A model generated the notes under the pieces. The model was not told the origin of the DNA. It searched no databases and worked only from the letters and a program-made list of their open reading frames with translations. A stretch of 64,000 bases of DNA from Streptomonospora nanhaiensis (GTDB lineage: Bacteria; Actinomycetota; Actinomycetes; Streptosporangiales; Streptosporangiaceae). A program made the translations under genes and the position numbers. The stretch lies in NCBI RefSeq assembly GCF_013410565.1, contig NZ_JACCFO010000001.1:930001-994000 (forward strand), in the 5' to 3' direction. This document shows positions 17,992 through 26,975 of the stretch, piece by piece; the first letter of the stretch is position 1, and each line of letters begins with the position of its first letter.

Positions 17992-20546
17992 TCATGCTGC
18001 GGCTCACGCTGCGCGGCCTGGCCGCGCACCGGCTGCGGTTCCTGCTGACCGGCTTCTCGGTCGTGCTGGGTGTGGCGTTCGTGTCGGGCACGCTGATCCT
18101 CACCGACACCATGGACCGCGCCTTCACCCGCATGTTTGAGGGCATGGACGCCGACATCGCGGCCGTGGTGCGCCCGCAGCAGGAGTTCGCGCAGGGCTTC
18201 GCCGCCGGGGGCGAGGCCGGCACCGCCACACTGCTGCCCGACGACCTCGCCGGCGACCTCGCGGAGGTCGAGGAGATCCAGGCGGTCTATCCCATGGCCG
18301 AGGGCACCGCCGCCGTGCTCGGGCCCGACGGCGAGGAGATCGGCGGCCAGGGCCCGCCGCAGATCGGCACCACCTGGCACGACCGCCCCGGCTCGGGCAG
18401 CGGGATCGTGGCCGGGCGCGGCCCCCGGGGCGGCGGCGAGTTCGTCCTGGACCAGGGCAGCGCGCGGGCGGCCGGGCTCTCCGTGGGCGACTCCGTCACG
18501 GTGCGCGCCGGCGGCGAAGACCGCGACATGATTTTGGTGGGCGTGTTCCGGTCGGGGCAGCTGGGCAGCACGGCGGGCTCCACCGTCGCCGCGTTCGACC
18601 TGCCCACCGCGCAGCGGCTGCTGCTGGGCGATCCCGACCGGGTCAACGCCTACTACCTCGACGGCGTGCCGGGCAAGTCGCAGTGGCAGATCGCCGACGC
18701 CGCGGCGCCGCTGCTGGAGCCGGGGATGGAGTCGCTGCCCATGGACATCGTCCGCGACGAGCAGCTGGGCCCCATGCGCGAGGCCCTCGACTACTTCGGG
18801 GTGTTCCTGCTCACCTTCGCCGGGATCGGGCTGTTCGTGGGCTCGTTCCTGATCTTCAACACCTTCGCCATGCTGGTGGCCCAGCGCGGGCGCGAACTCG
18901 CGCTGCTGCGGGCTATCGGCGCCGGCCAGGAGCAGGTGCGCGGCGCGATCACCGGCGAGGCGCTGGGCGTGGGGCTGGTGGGCTCGGGCCTGGGGCTGGC
19001 CGCGGGTGTCGGACTGGCCTGGTCGATGCTGGCCGCGGTCGAGGCGCTGGGCATCGACCTGCCCGACACCGGGCTGCGCGTCACCCCCCTCACCGTCGCG
19101 GCGGCGTTCCTGGTGGGCACCGGTGTCACCGTGCTGGCGGCCTACGTGCCGATCCGGCGCGGCACCCGCGTCCCGCCGGTGGCGGCCATGCGCGACGACG
19201 CCGGCAGCGCCGTGGCGCCCTCCACCGGGTGGGGGCGCGCGGCCGCCGGGCTACTGGCGCTGCCGGGCGGCGCGGCGCTGCTGTGGGCGGGGGTGCGCGC
19301 CCCCTCGGCCGAGGCCGCGCCGTGGCTGGTCGGGTTCGGCGCCGGGGTGGGCTTCCTGGCGGTGGCGCTGCTGATGCCGCACGTCAGCCGCCCCCTGATC
19401 GCGCTGATGGCGGCGCCCTTCCCGGCCGTGTTCCGCGTCGCCGGCCGCCTGGGCCGCGACAACGCCGTCCGCAGCCCCCGCCGCACGGCCGCCACGGCCA
19501 CGGCGCTGATGATCGGGCTGGGCCTGGTCGCCGCGATCGCCACGCTGAGCGCGTCGGCCTCGCGGTCGGTCGACGTCGAGATCGACCGGGCGCTGGGCGC
19601 CGACTACATCGTGACGACCGACGGCCCCACCGAGACCGTCTCCGCCGACGCCCTGGACCGCCTGCGCGAGGTGGACGGGGTGGACACCGTGGTACCGATG
19701 CGCATTGGCCAGGCCCAGGTCGACGGCGAACTCGCGTTCACGGTCTCGGCCGCCCCCGCCGGGCTGGAGCGCACGGTCGGCATGGAGGTCGTGCGGGGCG
19801 CGGCGCAGTTCGACGGCGAAGGGTTCATGGTGGCCGAGAGCGTCGCCGACCGCCGGGGCTGGCGGGTGGGCCGCGAGGTCTCGTTCGTGTTCCCCGACGG
19901 CGGCGAGGCCGACCTCGAACTCCAGGGCGTCTACTCCGCCTCCCAGGCCATGCGCTCCGACTACCTGGTCTCCCCCGCCGCCTACCGAGCCCACTTCCCG
20001 CAGGACCTCACCCTCAGCGTCTACCTGACCGCCGACCACGCCTCCCCGCGGGTGCGCGGGGCCGTCGACACCGCGCTGGCGGACCACCCCGCGCTGGAGG
20101 TGATGGACCGCGGCGAACTCAAGGAGCGCAACCGCGAGAACCTGGCCCTGCTCACCAACACCATCTACGCCATGCTGCTGCTGTCGATCGTGATCGCCGG
20201 GCTGGGCATCATCAACACCCTGGCGCTGGCCACGGCCGAACGGGTGCGCGAGATCGGCCTGCTGCGGGCGGTGGGCCTGTCGCGGGTGCAGCTGCGGCGC
20301 ATGATCCGGCTGGAGGCGGTGGTGATCGCGCTGCTGGGCGCGGTGGTGGGGGTGGTTCTGGGCCTGGTGTTCGCCTGGGCGCTGCAGCAGGTCCTGGCCG
20401 AACGCGGGGTGACCGTGCTGGACGTGCCCGCGGGCCAACTCGTGGGCCTGCTGGGGGTGGCGGTGGTGATCGGCGTCCTGGCGGCCCTGTGGCCCGCCTG
20501 GCGCGCGTCGCGCCTGGACATCCTGCGCGCGATCGCCGCCGAGTAG
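17988..20546 (+). CDS. ABC transporter permease, FtsX/MacB family, duplicated
   Basis: 852 residues. One membrane segment near the N-terminus (FLLTGFSVVLGVAFVSGTLIL) is followed by a large extracellular domain, then three segments ending in an FtsX core, two middle segments, and a second copy of the arrangement (one segment, extracellular domain, three segments). Two tandem FtsX modules in one chain are usual for actinobacterial MacB-like permeases. GTG at 17988 overlaps the ATPase stop; an ATG follows at 17994. With the upstream two-component system it is likely an antimicrobial- or envelope-stress exporter; substrate unknown. Confidence 0.92.
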   Translation: MIMLRLTLRGLAAHRLRFLLTGFSVVLGVAFVSGTLILTDTMDRAFTRMFEGMDADIAAVVRPQQEFAQGFAAGGEAGTATLLPDDLAGDLAEVEEIQAVYPMAEGTAAVLGPDGEEIGGQGPPQIGTTWHDRPGSGSGIVAGRGPRGGGEFVLDQGSARAAGLSVGDSVTVRAGGEDRDMILVGVFRSGQLGSTAGSTVAAFDLPTAQRLLLGDPDRVNAYYLDGVPGKSQWQIADAAAPLLEPGMESLPMDIVRDEQLGPMREALDYFGVFLLTFAGIGLFVGSFLIFNTFAMLVAQRGRELALLRAIGAGQEQVRGAITGEALGVGLVGSGLGLAAGVGLAWSMLAAVEALGIDLPDTGLRVTPLTVAAAFLVGTGVTVLAAYVPIRRGTRVPPVAAMRDDAGSAVAPSTGWGRAAAGLLALPGGAALLWAGVRAPSAEAAPWLVGFGAGVGFLAVALLMPHVSRPLIALMAAPFPAVFRVAGRLGRDNAVRSPRRTAATATALMIGLGLVAAIATLSASASRSVDVEIDRALGADYIVTTDGPTETVSADALDRLREVDGVDTVVPMRIGQAQVDGELAFTVSAAPAGLERTVGMEVVRGAAQFDGEGFMVAESVADRRGWRVGREVSFVFPDGGEADLELQGVYSASQAMRSDYLVSPAAYRAHFPQDLTLSVYLTADHASPRVRGAVDTALADHPALEVMDRGELKERNRENLALLTNTIYAMLLLSIVIAGLGIINTLALATAERVREIGLLRAVGLSRVQLRRMIRLEAVVIALLGAVVGVVLGLVFAWALQQVLAERGVTVLDVPAGQLVGLLGVAVVIGVLAALWPAWRASRLDILRAIAAE

Positions 20547-21129
20547 CCCGGCGGGCCCCGGTGCCGGCGGCCGCCGACCCGGCCGCGCCCTCCCGACCGT
20601 CCACGGCGGCGCGGCGGCCGGCGCGGGCGGCCGCCAGGCGAGGGGATCGCCCGGTCCGGCCTGGCGCCGACCGCTCCGCACCGCCGGTCGGGCGGCCGCA
20701 CGCCTGGGCCGGGCGGCCCGGCCGCCCGCTCTCGGGCCGCCGCGTCCGCCGCGCGCCCCCTGTCCGCGCCGCCGCGCTGCGCCCGGCCCGACTACGGCCG
20801 CCGCGCGGCCCCGCGTCGGCCGCGTCCGCGACCGACCGGCTACGCTCGGCGGTCGGGGACCGGCGTCGTGGTCAGCGGTGTCGGCCAGGGCCGCCGCAGC
20901 TCCGGCCGCCGCCACCGGCGCCACTCGGGCCGCCGCGCTGCGCCGGAATCAGCGGCGGGCCTGCGACGATGACCGGTGACAGACCTCACCGGCGGAGGGG
21001 GCAAGCCACCGCCAACCGGTGCCGCGACCGGGGCGTCTCACGCGTGGCCGCGCCCCGAACCGCCGCGGCTTCGCACCCCGCCGCACCCGCCGACCGCGCA
21101 CACCACGGAGGAGGTGGCCAAGCCAGGCC
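20547..21129. other. Intergenic region, 583 bp, no gene seen
   Basis: Extremely GC-rich, with many GGCCGCCGCG-type runs. Open frames exist on both strands, but none has a credible ribosome site together with coding-like composition. One frame from 20976 would start with GTG and encode a Pro/Thr/Arg-rich 105-residue peptide overlapping the next gene; I reject it. GGAGGAGG at about 21107-21114 probably serves the ThrE gene, though its 15-nt spacing is long. Confidence 0.6.
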
Positions 21130-22551
21130 ATGGCCCACGACCCGCGACCCGCACCGCTGAACGACGCCAACCTGCTGAGCCGACTGCGGGACTGGAGGGC
21201 GGCGCGCGAATCGGAGATGCACGCCGACCTCTTCGACGAGGCGGTGGAGCTTCCCGATCCGCGCGCCCTGGACCTCGTGCTGCGGGTCGGTGAGCTGCTG
21301 CTGGCCAGCGGCGAGAGCACCGAGGTGGTCAGCGAGTCGATGCTGAGCCTGTCGGTGGCCTTCGAACTGCCGCGCGCCGAGGTGTCGGTGACCTTCACCG
21401 CCATCACCCTGTCGACCCACCCCGGCGGCGACCAGCCCCCGATCACCGGCGAGCGGGTGGTGCGCCGCCGCACGCTGGACTACTTCCGTGTCAACGAGCT
21501 GCACACGCTGGTGCAGGACGCGGCGCTGGGCGCGGTGGAACTGGAGGGCGCCATCGCCCGGCTGCGGGCCATCAAGCGCGCCCGCCCGCCCTACCCCAAC
21601 TGGCTGATCGTCACCGGTTTCGGGCTGATCGCCTCCAGTGCCAGTCTCATGGTCGGCGGCCAACTGCTGGTGGCGGCGGCGGCGTTCCTGGCCACGGTGC
21701 TGGGCGACCGCGCGTCGGCGTTTCTGGCGCGGCGCGGCGTCGCGGAGTTCTACCAGATGACGGCCGCCACCGTGGTGGCGTCGTGCATCGGGGTGGCGCT
21801 GCTGTGGGCCAGCGACCGGATGGACCTCAACCTCCAGGCGGGCGCGGTCATCACCGGCAACATCATGGCCCTGCTGCCGGGCCGTCCGCTGGTCTCCAGC
21901 CTCCAGGAGGCCATCAGCGGCAGCTACGTCTCCTCCTCGGCGCGGCTGCTGGAGGTCTTCTTCACCCTGGGCGCGATCATCTCCGGCGTGGGCGCGGTCG
22001 CCTACACCGCCGTGCGGCTGGGCGTCAACGTGAACCTGGAGGACCTGCCGGGCGCCGACGCGTCGGTGGCACTGCCGGTGCTGATCGGCGCCGCCGGGAT
22101 CGCGATGGCGTTCGCGGTCTCGCTGACGGTGCCCCCGCGCATGCTGCCCTGGATCGGCGTCATGGGCGTGATGATCTGGGTGATCTACGCCGGGGTGCGC
22201 GCCTTCCTGGACGCGCCGCCGATCCTGGGCACCGTGGCGGGCGCGGTGGCGGTGGGCGTGGTCGGCCACGCCCTGGCCCGGCGCACGCACCGGCCGGTGC
22301 TGCCCTACGTCATCCCCGCGATCGCCCCGCTGCTGCCGGGCAGCGTGCTCTACCGGGGCCTGCTGGAGATCACGCTCAACCAGCCGGTGGAAGGGCTGCT
22401 GAGCCTGTCGGAGGCCGTCGCCATCGGCCTGGCCCTGGGCGCGGGGGTCAACCTGGGCGGCGAACTCGTCCGCGCCTTCCAGCGCGGCGGGCTGGCCGGA
22501 GCGGGCCGCCGGGGCCGCCCCGCCGCCCGCCGCAGCCGCGGCGCCGTCTAG
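21130..22551 (+). CDS. Threonine/serine exporter, ThrE family
   Basis: 473 residues from the ATG at 21130. The first 140 residues form the soluble ThrE N-terminal domain (VLRVGELLLASGESTEVV, FTAITLSTHPGG, VNELHTLVQD). The rest holds about ten membrane segments (WLIVTGFGLIASSASLMVGG through LSEAVAIGLALGAGVNLGGE), matching the two-part ThrE/ThrP arrangement fused in one chain as in Corynebacterium. It is predicted to export threonine or serine, but family members are often of unproven substrate. No regulator is adjacent. Confidence 0.88.
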   Translation: MAHDPRPAPLNDANLLSRLRDWRAARESEMHADLFDEAVELPDPRALDLVLRVGELLLASGESTEVVSESMLSLSVAFELPRAEVSVTFTAITLSTHPGGDQPPITGERVVRRRTLDYFRVNELHTLVQDAALGAVELEGAIARLRAIKRARPPYPNWLIVTGFGLIASSASLMVGGQLLVAAAAFLATVLGDRASAFLARRGVAEFYQMTAATVVASCIGVALLWASDRMDLNLQAGAVITGNIMALLPGRPLVSSLQEAISGSYVSSSARLLEVFFTLGAIISGVGAVAYTAVRLGVNVNLEDLPGADASVALPVLIGAAGIAMAFAVSLTVPPRMLPWIGVMGVMIWVIYAGVRAFLDAPPILGTVAGAVAVGVVGHALARRTHRPVLPYVIPAIAPLLPGSVLYRGLLEITLNQPVEGLLSLSEAVAIGLALGAGVNLGGELVRAFQRGGLAGAGRRGRPAARRSRGAV

Positions 22552-22642
22552 GGCCGGATTCCGCGGCGCCCCTGCCACGGCCCCGCCCCGCCGAAGGGGC
22601 GCGGCCTCCGGGTCGGTCCTTGGGCCGGGGCCGCGCGGCCGT

Positions 22643-23497
22643 TCAGCCGGCGGTCAGCAGGCCCACCGCGGCGGCGGCGCCCACAAGCCCGGCGACCTGC
22701 GGGGGCGCGACGCGTTCGCGCAGCACGGCGACGCCCAGGAGTACGGGGATCGCGGGGTAGAACGACGCCAGCACCACCGCGACCATGAGCCGCTGGTGGG
22801 CCGCCAGCAGGTAGCAGACCAGCGCCGCCGCGGCGACCATGCCCAGGGCGCCCGCAGCGAGCGCGTCACGCGCGCCCATGCGCAGCCGCGACACGTCGGG
22901 CAGCACCAGGGGCAGCACGGTGAGCACGGCGGTCACCCGCCCGGCCGCCACCGGCCAGATCCCGGCGTCCGGCCCGGCCTGGGCGAGGGCCACGTACTGC
23001 ACGGCGACCCCGACCCCGACCCCGACCCCGGCCACGAGCGCGTCCACGGCTGTGGCCGGCGCGCAGCCCGCCGCGCCGCCCCCGGCACCCGTGGGGCGCG
23101 CCACCAGCCACAGCGCGGGTACCGCGAGGGCGATCCCGATCCAGGCCGGCGCGGCGGGGCGGTCGCCCAGGAGCAGCACCCCCACCAGCACGGGCAGCGC
23201 CACGCCGCTCACGGCCGAGACCGGCACCACGACGGCCATCGCCCCGTGGGTGAGGCCCCGGAACAGGAAGACCATGCCCACGCCGGTGCCCACCCCGGAC
23301 AGGGCGCCCCAGGCGAGGTCGGCCAGGCCGGGAGCGCCGCCGAGCGCCAGCGTCGCGGCGGCCGCCGCGACGAGCAGGCCGCCCACCTGCCCCAGCAGGG
23401 CGACGGCGGCGAAGTGCGCCCGGCGCGCCAGGAGTCCGCCGCCGAAGTCGACGACGCCGTAGCAGCAGGCCGAGGCCAGCGCGAGGACCGTGCCCAT
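22643..23497 (-). CDS. EamA/DMT-family transporter
   Basis: 284 residues with ten predicted membrane segments in two EamA halves (MGTVLALASACCYGVVDFGG; ...VALPVLVGVLLLGDRPAAPAW; ASFYPAIPVLLGVAVLRERV). The drug/metabolite transporter family mostly exports amino acids and related metabolites. The ATG at 23497 starts directly with the first membrane segment; the longer open frame upstream is low-quality sequence. The MarR regulator lies 142 bp upstream on the same strand and probably controls both. Confidence 0.87.
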   Translation of the reverse strand: MGTVLALASACCYGVVDFGGGLLARRAHFAAVALLGQVGGLLVAAAAATLALGGAPGLADLAWGALSGVGTGVGMVFLFRGLTHGAMAVVVPVSAVSGVALPVLVGVLLLGDRPAAPAWIGIALAVPALWLVARPTGAGGGAAGCAPATAVDALVAGVGVGVGVAVQYVALAQAGPDAGIWPVAAGRVTAVLTVLPLVLPDVSRLRMGARDALAAGALGMVAAAALVCYLLAAHQRLMVAVVLASFYPAIPVLLGVAVLRERVAPPQVAGLVGAAAAVGLLTAG

Positions 23498-23639
23498 CAG
23501 CGCCCGCCCCCGAAGTCGGCACCCGCCCGGCCGCCGCGGGGGCGGCCCGCCCGGGCCCGGTGGCGCCCGGCGGGCCCCGGGCGGCGCGGCCCGGCACGCG
23601 GGAGGGGTGCACGCGACGGCGCGGAGGCGCGGCGGGCCG

Positions 23640-24221
23640 TCACGGTGCGGCCCCCGCTCCGCCGCCCGCCCCGCGCGGCGCGGCGTCGTCGCCGGCGGTG
23701 GCCGCGCGGGCCTCGCGGTCGGCCTGGCCGACCGGGCACGTGGCGTCGCGCACGCACGCGGCGCGGTCGCACAGCCGGCACAGCAGGTCGGGGTCGCCGA
23801 CATCGCCGTAGAGCCGCCGCAGGAGCTTGGCGAGCAGTCCGGCCAGGACCGCCCGCTCGTCGGTGTCGAGGACCGACACCACGTCGGCCAGCGGCCGGCC
23901 GCGCGCGGCCAGAAGCCCGCGCGCCGCCTGCTCCCCGGCCGCCGTGGGCGCCACCGCCACCAGCCGCCCGACCCCCGGGCGACGCTCCACCAGCCCTCGG
24001 CGTTCCAGCGCGTCGACCATCCGCGCGGTGGCGGGCTGCGACAGCCCCACGCGCCGCCCCAGTTCGGTGACGCTGATCCCGGGTGCGGCGGAGAGCACCA
24101 CCAGGGCCGCCGCGCCGCTCGCGCTCACCCCGGCCGCGCCGGTGGCCCCGGCCAGCGCCATGTCGGTGACGGCGAGCGCCGTGGCGCCGAGAAGGTTCGC
24201 GGTTCGGTCTACATCATGCAT
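23640..24221 (-). CDS. MarR-family regulator with C-terminal Cys cluster
   Basis: 193 residues. The winged helix is clear (ISVTELGRRVGLSQPATARMVDALERRGLVERR). The C-terminal part has four Cys in LCRLCDRAACVRDATCPVG, a pattern seen in a subgroup of actinobacterial MarR proteins that may bind a metal or respond to oxidation. An Ala/Gly tail follows. A 17-bp perfect palindrome overlaps the start codon, indicating autorepression. It heads a probable operon with the EamA transporter, which would be its main target. Confidence 0.88.
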   Translation of the reverse strand: MHDVDRTANLLGATALAVTDMALAGATGAAGVSASGAAALVVLSAAPGISVTELGRRVGLSQPATARMVDALERRGLVERRPGVGRLVAVAPTAAGEQAARGLLAARGRPLADVVSVLDTDERAVLAGLLAKLLRRLYGDVGDPDLLCRLCDRAACVRDATCPVGQADREARAATAGDDAAPRGAGGGAGAAP

Positions 24222-24232
24222 GACTCATGCAT
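24216..24232. promoter_or_regulatory. MarR operator, 17-bp perfect palindrome
   Basis: ATGCATGA C TCATGCAT, 8-bp arms around one base. It covers the start codon (24219-24221) and the probable -10 region (TATGCA, six bases before the ATG) of the MarR gene. Binding would block both polymerase and ribosome. Confidence 0.7.
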
Positions 24233-24330
24233 AACAGCGCTCGGTGACCGGCGCAATACCCCTGCCGGGGTGGACCGCGACCGGAAGGCCGGTGCCCGCC
24301 CCGACCGGGGCGCAATCCGGCGCTGCCCGG

Positions 24331-24336
24331 TAGCCT
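24331..24336 (+). promoter_or_regulatory. -10 box of the NADAR gene, leaderless type
   Basis: TAGCCT ends six bases before the ATG at 24343. Confidence 0.5.
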
Positions 24337-24342
24337 GCGCCC

Positions 24343-25476
24343 ATGATGTGGCGGAGCCCCACCTACCGCCTGGTGGACGGGGAGCGGATCGACGGCGCGT
24401 GGTGCCACGTGTGGCGGCGGGCGGCGGGCGGCTCCTACTTCGTGGAGGACCTGGTGGTCTTCGCGGACGGCGCCGTCCGCTGCGGCAGCACCTCCACCGA
24501 CCTCAACGGACTCCGCCGGCTGCTGGAGTCCGGGCACATCGCCGTGGCCGACCCCGCCGCCACCGCGCCCGCCGGCGAGCGGGGATGGCGCTCGCGCGCC
24601 CCCGAACCGCTCACCCCCGAGGGCCTCCTGCTGGACGCGGCCGACCAGGTGGCGGAGCTCGCCGGCCGTCCGACCGCCGCCGACCGCTGCTGGGCGGCGG
24701 TCCGCGGCTACCTGCGCGACCCCTCCGAGGCGAACCGGCGCGCGGTGCGCGCCGCCTACCTCGCCGTACCGCCCCACCGGCGCGTGTACGTGCTGGGCGA
24801 CATGGACGCCCTGGACCGGCCCCTGCAAATCCTCGCCGCCGACCCGGGCACGGTGCTGGACGGCGACGGGCCGCTGGTGACCGAGGAGCTGCGCGCAAGC
24901 GCGCGGGCCTACTTCGCGCGGACGGAGGACGCGCTGGCACGCGAACGCCGGCGGCGGGCCGTCCTACACGCCGACGACCCGGAGCGGCCGCCGCCCCCCG
25001 CGATCGTCCTGCACGAGACGGTCTTCCCCCGCGGCCTGCCGGAGCGGCCCGGCACGTTCGCGCTGCGCAACGACTACCCCGCGCCGATCGAGGTGGAGGG
25101 CGAGGTCTACCCCTCGGTCGAGCACGCCTACTGGGCGCTGTCCGCGGCCGAGGCGGCCGACCGGACCCGGATCCGGCAGGCGCCCTCGGCGCGGGAGGCC
25201 CGGGAACGCGGCGGCCGGGCGCGGCGGCGCGCCGACTGGCCGCGCCTGCGCCTGGCCGTGATGGCGGCCCTGCTGCGCGCCAAGTTCACCCAGCACCCCG
25301 CGCTCGCCGAGGTGCTGGTGTCGACGGGTGAGGCGCCCATCAGCTACACCGGCGCCGCCGAGTCCCCGTTCTGGCGGGACGCCCCCGGCGGCGCGGGCCG
25401 CAACTGGACGGGCCGCCTGCTGGAGGTGGTCCGGGCCGAACTCCTGCTCCGGCGCAGCGGCCCGGTCCCGCCCTGA
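24343..25476 (+). CDS. NADAR-domain N-glycosidase-like protein with extra N-terminal domain
   Basis: 377 residues. The C-terminal third, from about residue 245, is a NADAR domain: YPSVEHAYWALSA, a central W..LRLAVMAALLRAKFTQHP, then LVSTGEAPISY and the FW...GG.GRNWTGRLL ending. NADAR proteins cleave N-glycosidic bonds in riboflavin intermediates, ADP-ribosylated guanine and related compounds. The N-terminal 110 residues (MMWRSPTYRLVDGERIDGAW, FVEDLVVFADGAVRCG) form a separate small domain found in front of NADAR in actinobacteria. The gene is alone, between a MarR and an ArsR gene. Substrate cannot be told from sequence; detoxification or removal of ADP-ribose from DNA are both possible. Confidence 0.82.
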   Translation: MMWRSPTYRLVDGERIDGAWCHVWRRAAGGSYFVEDLVVFADGAVRCGSTSTDLNGLRRLLESGHIAVADPAATAPAGERGWRSRAPEPLTPEGLLLDAADQVAELAGRPTAADRCWAAVRGYLRDPSEANRRAVRAAYLAVPPHRRVYVLGDMDALDRPLQILAADPGTVLDGDGPLVTEELRASARAYFARTEDALARERRRRAVLHADDPERPPPPAIVLHETVFPRGLPERPGTFALRNDYPAPIEVEGEVYPSVEHAYWALSAAEAADRTRIRQAPSAREARERGGRARRRADWPRLRLAVMAALLRAKFTQHPALAEVLVSTGEAPISYTGAAESPFWRDAPGGAGRNWTGRLLEVVRAELLLRRSGPVPP

Positions 25477-25492
25477 GCGCGGGCGGCGCGGT

Positions 25493-25840
25493 TCAGGCGG
25501 CGTCGGAGGCCAGGCGCACTCCCCCGCCGACCCCGTCTGCCTCGGCCGCCGCGAGGACGGCGGCGACCAGGCCGGGGAAGCGGGACTCCAGGTCGTCGCG
25601 GCGCAGCGTGACGAAGCAGCGCGTGCCCTCCTGGCGGGTGCGGGTGACGCCCGCGTCGCGCAGGACGCGCAGGTGGTGGCTGAGCGTGGACTTGGCCACC
25701 GGGGCCCGCAGTTCGCCCCAGCCGCGCTCGCCGCCGTCGGCCAGGACCCGCAGCAGCCCGATGCGCAGCGGATCGCTCAGCGCCGCCATCACCTCGGGCA
25801 GCGACAGGTCCCCGGTGGCCGGGTGGTGCGCGCTTCTCAT
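25493..25840 (-). CDS. ArsR-family winged-helix regulator
   Basis: 115 residues. MAALSDPLRIGLLRVLADGG and VAKSTLSHHLRVLRDAGVTRTR form the ArsR winged helix. No Cys metal motif is present, so it belongs to the non-metal ArsR group. The ATG has a TAGCAT box six bases upstream (leaderless). A 33-bp perfect palindrome starts immediately beyond that box, and the divergent gene is an SDR oxidoreductase; repression of both is likely. Confidence 0.9.
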   Translation of the reverse strand: MRSAHHPATGDLSLPEVMAALSDPLRIGLLRVLADGGERGWGELRAPVAKSTLSHHLRVLRDAGVTRTRQEGTRCFVTLRRDDLESRFPGLVAAVLAAAEADGVGGGVRLASDAA

Positions 25841-25846
25841 GGCCCC

Positions 25847-25852
25847 ATGCTA
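25847..25852 (-). promoter_or_regulatory. -10 box of arsR-type gene, leaderless type
   Basis: TAGCAT ends six bases before the ATG and directly abuts the palindrome at 25853-25885. Confidence 0.55.
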
Positions 25853-25885
25853 ACTTGTTCGACGTTCGTCGAACGTCGAACAAGT
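25853..25885. promoter_or_regulatory. 33-bp perfect palindromic operator between ArsR and SDR genes
   Basis: Arms of 16 bp, ACTTGTTCGACGTTCG and its exact complement, around one T. Internally it repeats the half-site GTTCGACGTTCG, and another AAGTCGAAC half lies just after it. It covers the -35 region of the ArsR gene and sits 24 bp before the likely TTG start of the SDR gene. It is the obvious ArsR binding site. Confidence 0.75.
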
Positions 25886-25908
25886 CGAACGAGGAACCGG
25901 GAGTCGAG

Positions 25909-26679
25909 TTGACCGCACCGCACGACCGCGGCGACCTGCTGAGCGACCGCGTCGCGATCGTCACCGGGGCAGGCTCGGGCATCGGCCGCGCCACCGCGAC
26001 CGCCATGGCCCGCGCCGGAGCCCGCGTCCTGGTCGTGGGCCGCCGCCGCGACGCGCTGGCCGCGACCGCCGCCCAGCACCCCGCCATCGCCGTCCACGCC
26101 GCCGACCTGCGCGCCCAGAAGGCCCCCGCCGAGGTGGTCGAGGCCGCCGTGCGGCGCTGGGGCCGCCTCGACGTCCTGGTCAACAACGCGGGCGCCACCG
26201 CGATGATGCCGCTCGCCGAAACCGACCCCGCACGCGTCGCCGACCTCTTCGCGCTCAACGTCACCGCCCCCAGCCTGCTCGCCGCCGCCGCGCTCGCGCA
26301 CCTGCGCCGGCAGCGGGGCACGATCGTCAACGTCTCCAGCACCTACGGCCACCGGCCGCTGCCCGGCGCCGCCCACTACGCCGCCTCCAAGGCCGCCGTC
26401 GAGCAGTTGACCCGCTCCTGGGCGGCCGAACTCGCACCGGAGGGCGTGCGCGTCAACGCCGTGGCCCCCGGGCCCACCGAGAGCGAGGCGCTGTCGGCGG
26501 CCGGGCTGCCCGAGGACACCGTGCGGCGGATCAAGGAGGCCGAGGCCGCGCGGATTCCGCTGGGCCGCCGAGGGGAGCCCGAGGAGGTCGCCGCGTGGAT
26601 CGTGCGGCTCGCCGACCCGGGCGCCACCTGGGTCACCGGGCAGGTGCTGTCGGTCGACGGGGGCCTCGACCTCACCTGA
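25909..26679 (+). CDS. Short-chain dehydrogenase/reductase (SDR)
   Basis: 256 residues. Classical SDR motifs are all present: TGAGSGIGRATA (cofactor loop), NNAGA, catalytic Ser in VNVSSTYG, and YAASK with the Tyr and Lys. The C-terminus GQVLSVDGGLDLT is typical. The loop after the second strand (VVGRRRDAL) suggests NADP(H). The start is taken as TTG at 25909 with GGGAG before it; the frame is open to 25855 but that would place the start inside the operator. It is divergent from and probably repressed by the ArsR protein. Substrate unknown. Confidence 0.87.
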   Translation: MTAPHDRGDLLSDRVAIVTGAGSGIGRATATAMARAGARVLVVGRRRDALAATAAQHPAIAVHAADLRAQKAPAEVVEAAVRRWGRLDVLVNNAGATAMMPLAETDPARVADLFALNVTAPSLLAAAALAHLRRQRGTIVNVSSTYGHRPLPGAAHYAASKAAVEQLTRSWAAELAPEGVRVNAVAPGPTESEALSAAGLPEDTVRRIKEAEAARIPLGRRGEPEEVAAWIVRLADPGATWVTGQVLSVDGGLDLT

Positions 26680-26975
26680 GCCCGCCGGCCGGCCCCGCAC
26701 GAGCACGCGGCCGCGGGCACGGCCGCTGCGCCACCGCCACCCCCGCCGTGGTGCCGGGCCGCCCCGCCCCCGGCGGTTCGCGCGGGCGGGCGCGCGTCAG
26801 ACGCCTCCCGACGGGGGTGTCGGCGGCGTTGGGGGCGCCGCGGCATGCGCTCGCAGCACTCCCCGGCCCGGCGGGCCACCGGCGGCCGGGTGCGGCGCAC
26901 GGGAATCTCCCACACGTGCCGGCCGCCGCCGACTCGGCTGACCGAGGACCGCCGCGGACCGCCGCCGCGACCGGC

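Noticed and set aside
20976-21293. 105-codon frame before the ThrE gene
   Set aside because: Overlaps the ThrE gene in another frame; Pro/Thr/Arg-rich; no convincing ribosome site.
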